DNA of 45,564 nucleotides. It comes from Burkholderiaceae bacterium (lineage in GTDB: Bacteria > Pseudomonadota > Gammaproteobacteria > Burkholderiales > Burkholderiaceae). Below, in pieces: positions 15,853-24,931 of the stretch. A program made the translations under genes and the position numbers. The notes beneath the pieces are model-generated. The model had not been told where the DNA came from. It was given only the letters and a program-made list of their open reading frames with translations, and ran no database searches. Each line of letters opens with the position of its first letter. Position 1 is the first letter of the stretch. Where the stretch lies: the NCBI GenBank assembly GCA_947462685.1, contig CANHPL010000017.1, positions 1 to 45,564 on the forward strand. Reading direction: 5' to 3'.

Positions 15853-17064
15853 ATGAATCAACCCAAACACTCTCTTCCTATTATTGTTGCCGGTGGAGGT
15901 ATTGGAGGCTTAGCTGCAGCGCTGGCTTTAACTCGTCAAGGCTTTCGAGTCAAGGTCTTGGAGAAGTCTCCAGAGCTTGGTGAGATTGGGGCAGGAGTAC
16001 AGTTTGGCCCAAATGCTTTCGCTGCTCTAGATGCTTTAGGGGTAGGGGAAAAGGGCCGTGCGCGTGCCGTATATACGGATGATATGGTCATGCATGACTG
16101 TATCGATGAGAGTATCGTGGGTAAGATCGAAACAGGCCAAGCATTTTTAGAGTATTTTGGGAATCCTTATGCAGTTTGTCATCGTGCGGATGTCCATATG
16201 TCATTGCTCGAGGGGGCAAGAGAAACCGACCGTATTGAAGTTTTGACAGCAACTGAAGTCGTTCGTGTGGAACAGGATGATCGGGGTGTGACGGTTTTTG
16301 ATCAGCATGGTCAGGGGCATATGGGATTGGCTCTGATTGGCGCAGATGGGGTGAAATCTGCTGTTCGAGAGCAATATGTGGGCGATGAAGCCCGAATTTC
16401 GGGGCATGTTGTCTACCGCGCCGTGGTCGATAAAAAAGACTTTCCTCAAAATTTAGCTTGGAACTCGGCAAGTATTTGGGTAGGACCTAATCATCATTTG
16501 GTGCATTATCCACTTCGTGGCGGCGAGCAATTTAATGTGGTGGTGACTTTTCATAGTCGTGAAAAAGAAGCGTGGAGTGTCACAGAGGGTAGTCGGGCAG
16601 AAGTAGAGACCTACTTTCAGGGCATTTCTCCCAAGGCACGACAACTCATTGATTTACCCAAAAGCTGGAAGCGTTGGGCTACCGTAGACCGAGAGCCTAT
16701 TGGTCAATGGAGCTTTGGTCGCGTGACTCTCTTGGGTGATGCTGCCCATGTGACATTACAGTACTTGGCGCAGGGAGCTTGCATGGCGATTGAAGATGCG
16801 GTTACATTAGGTGAGGCGATTAAACAATGCGACACAATTGATAATTTAGATTTTGAAAAAGCATTTGATTTGTATCAACGTTCTAGAATTACAAGAACCG
16901 CTAGAATTGTCTTGTCTTCAAGAGAGATGGGGCGAATTTATCATGCACAAGGTGTCGAGCGTTTAGTTCGAAATGATTTATGGAAAAACAAAACCCAAGC
17001 AGAATTCTATCGCTCGATTGAGTGGCTGTATGGTTGGAAAGTAGATAATTGCCTTAAAGAATAA
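15853..17064 (+). CDS. 3-hydroxybenzoate 6-hydroxylase (FAD-dependent monooxygenase)
   Basis: This 403-residue class A flavin monooxygenase converts 3-hydroxybenzoate to gentisate using NAD(P)H and oxygen. Visible motifs are GGGIGG (residues 14-19), the DG motif ALIGADGVKSAVR, and the GD motif LLGDAAHVTLQYLAQGACMAIEDAV (Asp296). The LQY-AQGACMA-EDA wording is typical of 3-hydroxybenzoate 6-hydroxylases rather than salicylate hydroxylases. I start at 15853, after AAGGAAA; a longer frame running back into the MarR gene has no support. It heads the gentisate operon, 19 bases before the dioxygenase. A salicylate 5-hydroxylase-like activity would also make gentisate and cannot be excluded. Confidence 0.85.
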   Translation: MNQPKHSLPIIVAGGGIGGLAAALALTRQGFRVKVLEKSPELGEIGAGVQFGPNAFAALDALGVGEKGRARAVYTDDMVMHDCIDESIVGKIETGQAFLEYFGNPYAVCHRADVHMSLLEGARETDRIEVLTATEVVRVEQDDRGVTVFDQHGQGHMGLALIGADGVKSAVREQYVGDEARISGHVVYRAVVDKKDFPQNLAWNSASIWVGPNHHLVHYPLRGGEQFNVVVTFHSREKEAWSVTEGSRAEVETYFQGISPKARQLIDLPKSWKRWATVDREPIGQWSFGRVTLLGDAAHVTLQYLAQGACMAIEDAVTLGEAIKQCDTIDNLDFEKAFDLYQRSRITRTARIVLSSREMGRIYHAQGVERLVRNDLWKNKTQAEFYRSIEWLYGWKVDNCLKE

Positions 17065-17083
17065 TTGAAAATAGGAGATCAAG

Positions 17084-18124
17084 ATGAGTGAACTTGGAAA
17101 ATTAGAAGATTTGCCTCAAGAATATAGGGATGCTTTAACCAAACTCAATCTGGTCCCCTTGTGGCCAAGTTTGCGTGGCGTAATGCCAGCTAATAAACCC
17201 CGGCCCCATACCGTCCCAACCCTTTGGAAATACCAAGATATAAAACCGCTTTTGCTACAAGCTGGAGAATTAACTCCGATTGAAAAAGCAGAGCGTCGTG
17301 TTTTGGTTTTGGCTAATCCAGGTCATACTTTAGAGAAAATGCAAGCGAGTCCAGCTATGTATTTAGGAATGCAATTGTTATTACCCGGTGAATGGGCAGC
17401 CTCTCATCGACACACGCCGAACGCCATTCGAATGATTGTGGAAGGTGAGGGTGCTTACACTACGGTGGAAGGCGAAAAGTGTTACATGAGTCGTGGCGAT
17501 TTGATATTGACGCCAACCGGTCTGTGGCATGAGCATGGACATGATGGTCAGGATCCAGTCGTGTGGCTCGATGTTCTTGACTTACCTCTCGCCTATTATT
17601 TAGAAGTTTCTTATCACAATGATGGCGTGAAGCAAGAGCATGTCAACGAATCGACAGAAACCTTTTATACAACCGGCGGTGTTGTACCATCGCCTATGTT
17701 TGAAAGGTCAAAAAAGCAATATCCGATGTATCGTTATCCATGGACACATGTTCGTCAGACCCTTGAAAATATGGCGCAAGTCAAACCTTTGGTTGAAATG
17801 GTTTCAGTCACCTATATCAATCCAGAGACTGGCGATGATGCGGAAAATATTTTAGGTTTTTATGCCATGATGTTGCGCCCAAACCAGACGATTCAATTAC
17901 CGGTTAGATCACCGTCGATTGTTTTTCATGTGATTGAAGGTGCATGTGAAATTCAAATCGAATCGAATAACTATTCATTACTGCAAGCTGATACTTGCTG
18001 TGCCCCAGGATACACCCCCGTTACACTTAAAAATAGTTTGAATCAACCGACGTTTTTATTTATGACTGATGAAACACCACTGCATCGTAAATTAGGTGTT
18101 TTTGAGAATCGAACCAAAAAATAA
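17084..18124 (+). CDS. Gentisate 1,2-dioxygenase
   Basis: This 346-residue bicupin opens the gentisate ring to maleylpyruvate with Fe(II) and oxygen. The N-terminal cupin shows SHRHTPNAIRMIVEGEGAYT with iron ligands His108 and His110, and PTGLWHEHGHDG with His149. The second cupin (about residues 255-335) lacks the ligands, as is usual. Length and the conserved PRPHTVPTLWKY segment near residue 40 match the family. AGGAGATC precedes the ATG. It lies between the hydroxylase and the isomerase, giving three successive pathway steps in one transcript. Confidence 0.92.
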   Translation: MSELGKLEDLPQEYRDALTKLNLVPLWPSLRGVMPANKPRPHTVPTLWKYQDIKPLLLQAGELTPIEKAERRVLVLANPGHTLEKMQASPAMYLGMQLLLPGEWAASHRHTPNAIRMIVEGEGAYTTVEGEKCYMSRGDLILTPTGLWHEHGHDGQDPVVWLDVLDLPLAYYLEVSYHNDGVKQEHVNESTETFYTTGGVVPSPMFERSKKQYPMYRYPWTHVRQTLENMAQVKPLVEMVSVTYINPETGDDAENILGFYAMMLRPNQTIQLPVRSPSIVFHVIEGACEIQIESNNYSLLQADTCCAPGYTPVTLKNSLNQPTFLFMTDETPLHRKLGVFENRTKK

Positions 18125-18141
18125 GACAAGAAATTTTGAAC

Positions 18142-18783
18142 ATGATCAAACTTTATAGCTTTTTCCGGAGCGGTACATCGCATCGGCTACGTATTGCCTT
18201 AAATTTAAAAGGTATCCATGCTGAATATATTCCGGTTGACTTGCGCACCGAAGAGCATTTAGGTGATGACTTTAAATCCATTAATCCGCAAGGTTTTGTC
18301 CCAGCATTGGTCGATGACCAACTTGTCTTCACCCAATCGCCTGCCATTATTGAGTGGTTAGAGGAGGCCTATCCTGAACCAGCTTTATTACCAAAGGATG
18401 TAAATCATCGAGCATATATTAGAGCATTAGCTGCGATCGTTGGCTGTGACATGCATCCCCTGAATAATCGTCGTGTTCTTGAACGCCTTAAGAACGAGAT
18501 GGGGCAAGATGAAGCCGCAATACAGGCTTGGTGTACGACATGGCTTCAAGATGGATTTGATGCCTTTGAAGCGCTGTTAAAAAGTCGTCAATTACATGGA
18601 TCTTTTTGTTACGGGAATCATCCTACGATTGCAGATGTGTATTTGGTCGCGCAAATTGAAGGTGCTAGACGATTTAAGGTCGACATTTCACAATGGCCAT
18701 TCATTGCTCAGATTGAACAAAGCTGTATGGCACTAGAGGCCTTTAAAAAAGCAGCACCAATGCAACAAATCGATGCTGCGTAA
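18142..18783 (+). CDS. Maleylpyruvate isomerase (zeta-class GST)
   Basis: This 213-residue zeta-class glutathione transferase has the family N-terminus IKLYSFFRSGTSHRLRIALNLKGI, in which Ser/Thr residues contact glutathione, then NPQGFVPALVDD and FTQSPAIIEWLEEAYPEPALLP. It isomerises maleylpyruvate to fumarylpyruvate using glutathione. A maleylacetoacetate isomerase has the same motifs, but the position directly after gentisate dioxygenase decides for maleylpyruvate. I start at the ATG at 18142 rather than the TTG two codons upstream. The fumarylpyruvate hydrolase expected next is missing here; FAH-family genes are found at 27178 and 28081. Confidence 0.88.
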   Translation: MIKLYSFFRSGTSHRLRIALNLKGIHAEYIPVDLRTEEHLGDDFKSINPQGFVPALVDDQLVFTQSPAIIEWLEEAYPEPALLPKDVNHRAYIRALAAIVGCDMHPLNNRRVLERLKNEMGQDEAAIQAWCTTWLQDGFDAFEALLKSRQLHGSFCYGNHPTIADVYLVAQIEGARRFKVDISQWPFIAQIEQSCMALEAFKKAAPMQQIDAA

Positions 18784-19046
18784 TTTCTTTCTGCACTTCT
18801 AGTCACTATTAATTGGGGTGATGACGCCAGTAATGCAAGCCACATCATCTAATACCAAAAACGAGCCAAAGCTGATTTATTCGTTGACATTAGAACGTCC
18901 ATTTTAAAATTAGGTGACGCACTCATGTGACTGCATATTAAATAAAGCTCATGAAATATTTAACTTTTTAAATAACATGAATATTCATTTAAATGTAACA
19001 AATTACTGAGAAACTACATATTTCATTCTTTAAAAAGTCATTTCCC

Positions 19047-19949
19047 ATGGTAAATTCAGACTACAGTTACCGTATACATCAAGAAATGCTCGATAGCTTT
19101 GATGAAGAACTTGAGTTGGAAATTGATGATGATCGTTTAGATGGATCTCCAGAAAGTGACGAGAAAAAAGCTGCACGTCAACAATACTTTAAAGAACTCT
19201 TAAGACTACAAGGGGAGCTCGTTCAATTACAAGACTGGGTCGTAGAGAAAAAGCTCAAAGTTCTTGTTATTTTTGAAGGACGCGATTCAGCAGGTAAGGG
19301 TGGCGCTATTAAACGTATCATGCAACGTTTAAACCCACGTGTGTGCAGAACCGTTGCTCTTCCTGCGCCAAATGAACGTGAGAGAACGCAATGGTATTTC
19401 CAGCGTTACATCACGCATTTGCCAGCTGGCGGTGAAATCGTTTTATTTGACCGCAGTTGGTATAACCGTGCTGGCGTCGAAAAAGTCATGGGATTTTGCA
19501 CAGATGATCAGTACAAACAGTTCTTTGAGGACGTGCCAGAATTCGAAAATATGCTAATCCGTTCTGGCATTATTTTAGTGAAATACTGGTTCTCAATTAC
19601 AGATGATGAGCAACACTTACGTTTTATGATGCGGATAAACGATCCTTTGAAACAGTGGAAATTATCACCAATGGATTTACAATCTCGTGCAAGATGGGAA
19701 CTTTATACCAAAGCTAAAGAGCATATGCTTGAAAAAACCCACACAAAGACATCACCGTGGTGGATTATTGATGGAAATGACAAGAAAAAAGCACGCATTA
19801 ACTGTATTTCTCACTTGTTGTCACTTATTCCGCATCAAGAGGTTGAACATGCCCATGTCGAGTTGCCAGAGCGTGTCCACAATCCTGATTATATTCGTGG
19901 CCCAATTCCACCAGAAATGTACGTCCCAGACATTTTTGATAAGCCTTAA
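19047..19949 (+). CDS. ppk2: Polyphosphate kinase 2 family protein
   Basis: This 300-residue cytoplasmic kinase uses polyphosphate to phosphorylate nucleoside diphosphates. The Walker A motif is GRDSAGKGG (residues 78-86), followed by RTVALPAPNERERTQWYFQRY, Walker B FDRSWYNRAGVE (Asp135, Arg136) and the lid region ending with a conserved SPMDLQSRARWE. Length and single-domain layout match class I PPK2. The acidic N-terminus (residues 16-40) is a family-variable extension. The gene stands alone: 263 AT-rich bases precede it, with TTGACA at 18884 and TAAAAT at 18905 (spacing 15) as a weak promoter candidate, and a clear terminator follows. No ribosome site precedes the ATG. Confidence 0.92.
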   Translation: MVNSDYSYRIHQEMLDSFDEELELEIDDDRLDGSPESDEKKAARQQYFKELLRLQGELVQLQDWVVEKKLKVLVIFEGRDSAGKGGAIKRIMQRLNPRVCRTVALPAPNERERTQWYFQRYITHLPAGGEIVLFDRSWYNRAGVEKVMGFCTDDQYKQFFEDVPEFENMLIRSGIILVKYWFSITDDEQHLRFMMRINDPLKQWKLSPMDLQSRARWELYTKAKEHMLEKTHTKTSPWWIIDGNDKKKARINCISHLLSLIPHQEVEHAHVELPERVHNPDYIRGPIPPEMYVPDIFDKP

Positions 19950-19953
19950 AAAC

Positions 19954-19976
19954 AAACCGCTTCGGCGGTTTTTTTT
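19954..19976 (+). terminator. Intrinsic terminator of ppk2
   Basis: AAACCGC and GCGGTTT pair around a TTCG tetraloop, followed directly by a run of eight T. It starts five bases after the ppk2 stop codon. Confidence 0.95.
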
Positions 19977-20097
19977 ATTCTAAATGAGATCAGACTCGGC
20001 TTGTCTATAAATTGAACAAAGTTCCGAGATTAATGTACTAAAATACAAGAATAAAAATATCAATTAACATGTCAAATAAGAAATACGAGGAGATGTA

Positions 20098-21087
20098 ATG
20101 AATAAACCACTAACCATGGCGCAAACCAAACGTCAAGGATCCTTAGCTGTTCATTCTATTGATGAATTTGTCATCACTGTTCCTGATTTGGCGGTTGCTG
20201 AAGAGTTTTACACCCTGTTTGGTTTAGAAGTAAAACGGGTAGGGGATGAGCTCGAAATCTATGCCGTAGGTAATGCGCACCGGTATTTTAGAATACGAAA
20301 AGGTCCAAAAAAACGTTTGCAATGGATGACCTATGGTATTTACGCTGAGGATTTTGACCCTTTTAAAGCTCATCTTGCTACCTTAGCCATCCCAACGATT
20401 GCCTCTCCGGACCCAACAGCTAAAGATGGCGTTTGGATTATGAGCCCTGACGGCTTTCCGATTCAGGTACGTGTGGCAAAAAAATCTTCGCCTTCCGCGC
20501 CACCGATAAGGGTATTTACTCCAGCGTCAAATGGTGTAGGTCGTTCGCCGAATAAATCTAAAGTGCATAAAGTGCATCCTCAATATTTGTCACATGTGTT
20601 GATCTTTACAAAAAATGTAGATCGTTCATTAGCTTTTTATGAAAAAGTCTTAGGCCTTCGATTATCTGACTCTGCGGGTGAGGATTTAATTGCTTTTGTC
20701 CATAGTCCGCATGGGAGTGATCACCACTTATTGGCGATGTTGAAGTCAGATGATTACGGTTATCACCATACAAGTTGGGCAGTGGAATCGATCGATGATG
20801 TTGGTTTTGGTTCAATGCAAATGCGTGATGCAGGTTATACAGAAGGATGGGGTGTCGGGCGACATGTGTTAGGCTCGAATTATTTCCGGTATGTACAAGA
20901 CCCATGGGGTGGTTTTTCTGAGTACTCGTATGACATTGATTTTGTGCCACACGATCTAGATTGGCCAGCAAAAAACCATCCGCCAGATGATTCTTTATAT
21001 GCATGGGGACCAGATGTGAAGCCTGACTTTGGTCATAACTATGAAGCAGATGGACAAGTATTTATTTCACCACGTAAAAAACCTTAA
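20098..21087 (+). CDS. VOC-fold extradiol dioxygenase-like protein
   Basis: This 329-residue protein has two vicinal-oxygen-chelate modules, at about residues 18-127 and 163-285. The second carries the type I extradiol iron ligands: His166 in LSHVLIF, His224 in YHHTSWAV and Glu275 in FSEYSYD. The first module lacks them, as in 2,3-dihydroxybiphenyl dioxygenases. It most likely cleaves a catechol-type ring next to the hydroxyls. CGAGGAG before the ATG is a good ribosome site; GAAC-AAA-GTTC at 20014-20024 upstream may be a regulatory palindrome. It heads the Liv-transporter cluster and is followed 25 bases later by the binding protein gene. Substrate unknown; a non-cleaving VOC protein is the main alternative. 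Confidence 0.75.
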   Translation: MNKPLTMAQTKRQGSLAVHSIDEFVITVPDLAVAEEFYTLFGLEVKRVGDELEIYAVGNAHRYFRIRKGPKKRLQWMTYGIYAEDFDPFKAHLATLAIPTIASPDPTAKDGVWIMSPDGFPIQVRVAKKSSPSAPPIRVFTPASNGVGRSPNKSKVHKVHPQYLSHVLIFTKNVDRSLAFYEKVLGLRLSDSAGEDLIAFVHSPHGSDHHLLAMLKSDDYGYHHTSWAVESIDDVGFGSMQMRDAGYTEGWGVGRHVLGSNYFRYVQDPWGGFSEYSYDIDFVPHDLDWPAKNHPPDDSLYAWGPDVKPDFGHNYEADGQVFISPRKKP

Positions 21088-21112
21088 TTATTTATTCTAT
21101 AGAGAGAAAAAA

Positions 21113-22327
21113 ATGATACAAACAAAACGCGTATGGTTAAAAAACTCGTTAATGATGGGCCTTTTAGGCCTAGTTGCTATTGGAATTAACGTCCAAGCAC
21201 AACAATCAAAAGCGCCTATCAAAATTGGAAGTACTATCGCTTTGACTGGCCCCCTTGCTGCAACAGGTATTGTGCATAAGATTGCTGGCGAAATTGCGAT
21301 TGAAGATATGAATAAACGAGGTGGCTTGCTAGGGAGAAAAGTCGAATGGATTTTAAAAGACGATCAATCGAAGCCAGATGTCGCTAGAACTTTGTATGAG
21401 CAGCTGATTACGAGCGATAAGGTAGATTTATTAATGGGGCCTTATGCCACGGGCGCGATTTTATCGGCTATGGGCGTTGCCCAGCGCTATGACAAAGTGT
21501 TGATTCATCACACCTTTGGTATTCCGAATCAAGCGAAGTACGATAAGCAGTTCCCAACATGGGCATTAGGTCCTCGCCCAGAAAATACTTCTCCATCTAT
21601 TCTTTTTGAGGCCGTTGCTACATTACCAAATCCACCGAAGACGATTGCGATTGTGACATCTAAATTCCCATCTATTTATTTCATGTCGGTTGGGGCGCGT
21701 GAAGTGGCAAAAACCAAAGGCTTAAAAGAAGTTTTATATTTGGAGTGGGACTTTGGTAATAAGGATTTTGGCACTATTGCAGCACGTGTAAAAGATGCTA
21801 AGCCTGATATGGTTTGGATTGGGGATATTGGCGCTGAAGGGGTTCAACTTCTAGAGGCTATGAAAAAGATTGATTACTCGCCACGTATTCATACGCATAT
21901 TTATCCTTCACCAGGTTTAATGGCTCAGGCTCCTGAGGCAGATGGTGCAATTGCGATTTCCTTATTTCAAGAACATCCACCCTACACTTCTAATAAAGGT
22001 GCTGCAGAGTTTGTAAGAAAGTTCCATGAAAAAGCTCAAGCAGCTGGTTTGCCATATCCATTAGTTGAAGTTCAAGCAGCAACTTCGTATAGTGCTTGGC
22101 AGACATTAGAGGCAGCCGTCATCGCGACAAAGAGCTTTGATGATGCCACGATTGCCAAATGGTTAAAAGCCAATAAAGTCGATACTGTTTCAGGCAAGTT
22201 GCGCTGGGATGGTGAAAACAATTACGGCGATGATTTAATGCGTGTTGCGCAATTACAAAATCGTAAATGGGTCATGGTATATCCCAAAAACGTTGCAGCT
22301 CCTGGGGTAAAACTCGAAGTTAAATGA
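21113..22327 (+). CDS. ABC transporter substrate-binding protein (LivK type)
   Basis: This 404-residue protein has a signal peptide (KRVWLKNSLMMGLLGLVAIGINVQA, cleavage after VQA) and the type I periplasmic-binding fold: IKIGSTIALTGPLAATG, NKRGGLLGRKVEWILKDDQSKPD and LLMGPYATGAILSAM. It is of the branched-chain amino acid/aromatic acid class (Peripla_BP_6). The start at 21113 follows AGAGAGAAA; longer frames overlap the dioxygenase gene. With the next three genes it forms a full importer. Linkage to catabolic genes points to an aromatic or organic acid rather than amino acids (inference). Confidence 0.9.
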   Translation: MIQTKRVWLKNSLMMGLLGLVAIGINVQAQQSKAPIKIGSTIALTGPLAATGIVHKIAGEIAIEDMNKRGGLLGRKVEWILKDDQSKPDVARTLYEQLITSDKVDLLMGPYATGAILSAMGVAQRYDKVLIHHTFGIPNQAKYDKQFPTWALGPRPENTSPSILFEAVATLPNPPKTIAIVTSKFPSIYFMSVGAREVAKTKGLKEVLYLEWDFGNKDFGTIAARVKDAKPDMVWIGDIGAEGVQLLEAMKKIDYSPRIHTHIYPSPGLMAQAPEADGAIAISLFQEHPPYTSNKGAAEFVRKFHEKAQAAGLPYPLVEVQAATSYSAWQTLEAAVIATKSFDDATIAKWLKANKVDTVSGKLRWDGENNYGDDLMRVAQLQNRKWVMVYPKNVAAPGVKLEVK

Positions 22328-22340
22328 TTAGGAAGAAGTT

Positions 22341-23192
22341 TTGCCAAGTTTAAATTTGCTGATCCAGTCAGCTGTATCTGGAGTATTGCTCGGAGGTTTA
22401 TACGGATTGATTGGCCTAGGTTTAGGCCTTTCATGGGGCTTTTTGGGACAAATTAATTTGTCCCACTTTGCTTTTGTATTTTTATCTGCGTATCTAAGCT
22501 TTGAGCTCGTAACTAAATTGGGAATAGATCCCCTAATTTGTTTAGTGATTTTCCCACCGATATTTTTCATTATAGGGGTTGCCCTACATTGGTTAATTCG
22601 AAGATTCCAAATCACTCCCTTTAATTCTTTACTTTTGACGTTTGGCTTAACGGTCATTGTTGAAGCTTTTATTCAATGGATTTGGACAGCTGATTTTGTC
22701 AAGTTGCAAACCTCTTACGGTGATAAAAAAGCAGAAATTTTTGGTATTTACTTACCATTTGCCGAGACAATGGGTTTTTTGATTGCAATACTTGTTGCAG
22801 TCATGGTTCATGTCGTCATGAAATACACTGATTTAGGTAAAGCTGTTAGGGCTATTGCTCAGGATCCAAAAATGGCTACTGCCTTTGGTATTCCACAAAA
22901 AAGAATTAGCTTAGGGATTGCAGGGGTGTGCACTGCGCTTGCCGGATTAGCTGGTGTTTGCTTAGCCATGATTTATACCTTAAATCCATCACAAATGTAT
23001 ACCTGGGTAGGTGTTGTTTTTGCAGTTGTCATGTTGGGTGGCTTAGGTAGCTCATTCGGTCCTTTGATTGCTGGAATCGTCATTGGCGTATCTGAAGCCA
23101 TTACCATGGTATTTATCAATCCTTCATGGGCGCCAATTGTCTCATTTTCCTTGTTAATTGCCTTATTATTGTTTAGGCCGGGTAAGCTTTGA
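22341..23192 (+). CDS. ABC transporter permease (LivH type)
   Basis: This 283-residue inner membrane protein has about eight hydrophobic segments. Family landmarks are GLYGLIGLGLGLSWGFLGQINLSHFAF at the start, RAIAQDPKMATAFGIPQKRISLGI (cytoplasmic EAA-like loop) and MLGGLGSSFGPLIAGIVIG. The start is a TTG preceded by GGAAGAAG, the only codon with a fitting ribosome site. The TGA stop overlaps the next ATG by one base, indicating translational coupling. Confidence 0.9.
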   Translation: MPSLNLLIQSAVSGVLLGGLYGLIGLGLGLSWGFLGQINLSHFAFVFLSAYLSFELVTKLGIDPLICLVIFPPIFFIIGVALHWLIRRFQITPFNSLLLTFGLTVIVEAFIQWIWTADFVKLQTSYGDKKAEIFGIYLPFAETMGFLIAILVAVMVHVVMKYTDLGKAVRAIAQDPKMATAFGIPQKRISLGIAGVCTALAGLAGVCLAMIYTLNPSQMYTWVGVVFAVVMLGGLGSSFGPLIAGIVIGVSEAITMVFINPSWAPIVSFSLLIALLLFRPGKL

Positions 23193-24931
23193 TGAAACAA
23201 TCAAGTTATGGTTTAGTGGTTCTTGCTGGCGCTTTATTCGCCATGTTGCCTTGGCTCAATATGCCAGCCTTTTGGCAATCGTTTTTATACATTGTCTTTT
23301 ACTGGGGTGTACTGGCAGTTTCGTGGAATTTATTTTCTGGAGTATCAGGGTATTTTTCATTTGGTCATGGTGCATTCTTTGGTATTGGCATGTATACCGT
23401 GGCTTATTTCTGTGGTCATTTGGAAATGCCGTTTTTGCCAATTCTCATTTTGGCTGGATTTCTTGCCGGATTATTTGGTTTGGGAATTGGAGCCCTAGTT
23501 TTTAGGGTTCACAACGTGCGCGGAGAGCTGTTTGCGCTTTTGACATTAGCAGTCACATTTGTGATTGCCACCGTTGTGCTTAATACACCAATAGACGGTG
23601 GTCCTGGAGTCTACCTGAATTCAGTAACAATTCCGAAGTTTGGTCCGAATATCGCCGCAACTTTTTATCTGATGATGTTGGCTTTACTGATCGTCACCAT
23701 GTTAGCCGCCATTTGGATTTATTCCTCGAAGTTGGGCTTAGGATTGAGTGCGATTCATGACGATGAAGATGCTGCTGAAGTGATGGGTGTGCCGACGTAC
23801 CGATCTAAATTGGTGGGATTATTTATTTCGACTTATTTAGCTGGAATGGCAGGAGCTATTCAAGCCTTGTTTGTTTCTTATGTAACGGCGCCTGAGACCT
23901 TTTCAATTACAGTACCTTTATTTGTGGTTTTAATGAGTGTCTTAGGCGGGACTCGCCATTGGGCTGGGCCTTTATTAGGCGCTATAGTGATCACCGGAAT
24001 CCAGTACTTTTTTACAGTTGGTGATAGTGCTTTGATGGGTAAGATGATTTTGGGCTTGATCTTAATTGCTGTAATCTTGTTTATACCGAATGGGTTATTA
24101 GGCAATTTTGCACGATTAAGAGCAAAGAAAAACTCGCAAAAAATTGTCGAAACATTAAAAAATATCTACATACCGTCCCCAAATAAAGAAGTTCATAAAC
24201 CAACATCTCTCGTCTTATTACAGACTCATGGTTTGAGTAAATCATTCAGTGGCGTGAAGGCATTACAAAATTTAGATCTAGAAATTTATCAGGGGGAGAT
24301 TTTAGGTTTACTCGGCCCCAATGGTTCGGGAAAATCAACCTTTATCAACTTGATTAGCGGACATTTTGCAGCTACTAGTGGCCAAAAAATATTTCAAACA
24401 AAGGACATAACTCGTTTGAGTGCGCATGAGATAGCAGCCCAAGGAATCACAAGAACCTATCAAACGCCTCGACCTTTTAATGAATTAACTGTCCTTGATA
24501 ACACACGACTAGTTGCTTCTTACGCAGGTAATACGTCTCTAGATGAGGCTAGTGAATTAGCTTATGCAGCTTTAACGCAAGTAGGACTTGAAAATAAAGC
24601 AGATGCTTTACCTTCAGATTTAAATCTTCATCAAAGAAAATTTTTAGAATTTGCACGTGCATTAGCAGCAAAGCCTAAGTTATTGATGTTGGATGAAGTT
24701 CTGTCCGGGCTCACGCCTAGTGAAATTCAAAGTTCAGTCGAGCTAATACAAAAGATTCGTGGTCAAGGTACGACCATCTTATTTGTAGAACATGTGATGT
24801 CGGCTGTTATGGCTTTAGCTGATCGTATTGCCGTGCTTAATCACGGCCAACTTATTGCTAAGGGACTACCAACGGAAGTGATGCGAAACCCAGAAGTGAT
24901 GGCGGCGTATTTAGGGAAAAAGGCAGAATAA
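23192..24931 (+). CDS. Fused ABC permease-ATPase (LivM-LivG fusion)
   Basis: This 579-residue protein joins two subunits usually separate in LIV systems. Residues 1 to about 310 are a LivM-type permease (SVSWNLFSG-like start, GYFSFGHGAFFGIGMY, AIHDDEDAAEVMGV loop, LGGTRHWAGPLLGA). After a basic linker comes a LivG-type ATPase: Walker A GPNGSGKST near residue 375, Q-loop TYQTPRPF, Walker B LLMLDE and H-loop VEH. The ABC signature reads LNLHQRKFLEFARAL, lacking the LSGGQ glycines. The start at 23192 is the ATG sharing its A with the preceding TGA. The 3' end overlaps livF by one base. It would pair with the LivH-type permease. Confidence 0.9.
   Translation: MKQSSYGLVVLAGALFAMLPWLNMPAFWQSFLYIVFYWGVLAVSWNLFSGVSGYFSFGHGAFFGIGMYTVAYFCGHLEMPFLPILILAGFLAGLFGLGIGALVFRVHNVRGELFALLTLAVTFVIATVVLNTPIDGGPGVYLNSVTIPKFGPNIAATFYLMMLALLIVTMLAAIWIYSSKLGLGLSAIHDDEDAAEVMGVPTYRSKLVGLFISTYLAGMAGAIQALFVSYVTAPETFSITVPLFVVLMSVLGGTRHWAGPLLGAIVITGIQYFFTVGDSALMGKMILGLILIAVILFIPNGLLGNFARLRAKKNSQKIVETLKNIYIPSPNKEVHKPTSLVLLQTHGLSKSFSGVKALQNLDLEIYQGEILGLLGPNGSGKSTFINLISGHFAATSGQKIFQTKDITRLSAHEIAAQGITRTYQTPRPFNELTVLDNTRLVASYAGNTSLDEASELAYAALTQVGLENKADALPSDLNLHQRKFLEFARALAAKPKLLMLDEVLSGLTPSEIQSSVELIQKIRGQGTTILFVEHVMSAVMALADRIAVLNHGQLIAKGLPTEVMRNPEVMAAYLGKKAE

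Noticed and set aside
16088..16471. Minus-strand 127-codon open frame inside the 3-hydroxybenzoate hydroxylase gene
   Set aside because: Composition is typical of an antisense shadow and the sense frame carries conserved flavoprotein motifs.
20606..21004. Minus-strand 132-codon open frame inside the VOC dioxygenase gene
   Set aside because: No recognisable motif; the opposite strand holds the metal-binding His and Glu of the dioxygenase in the same interval.
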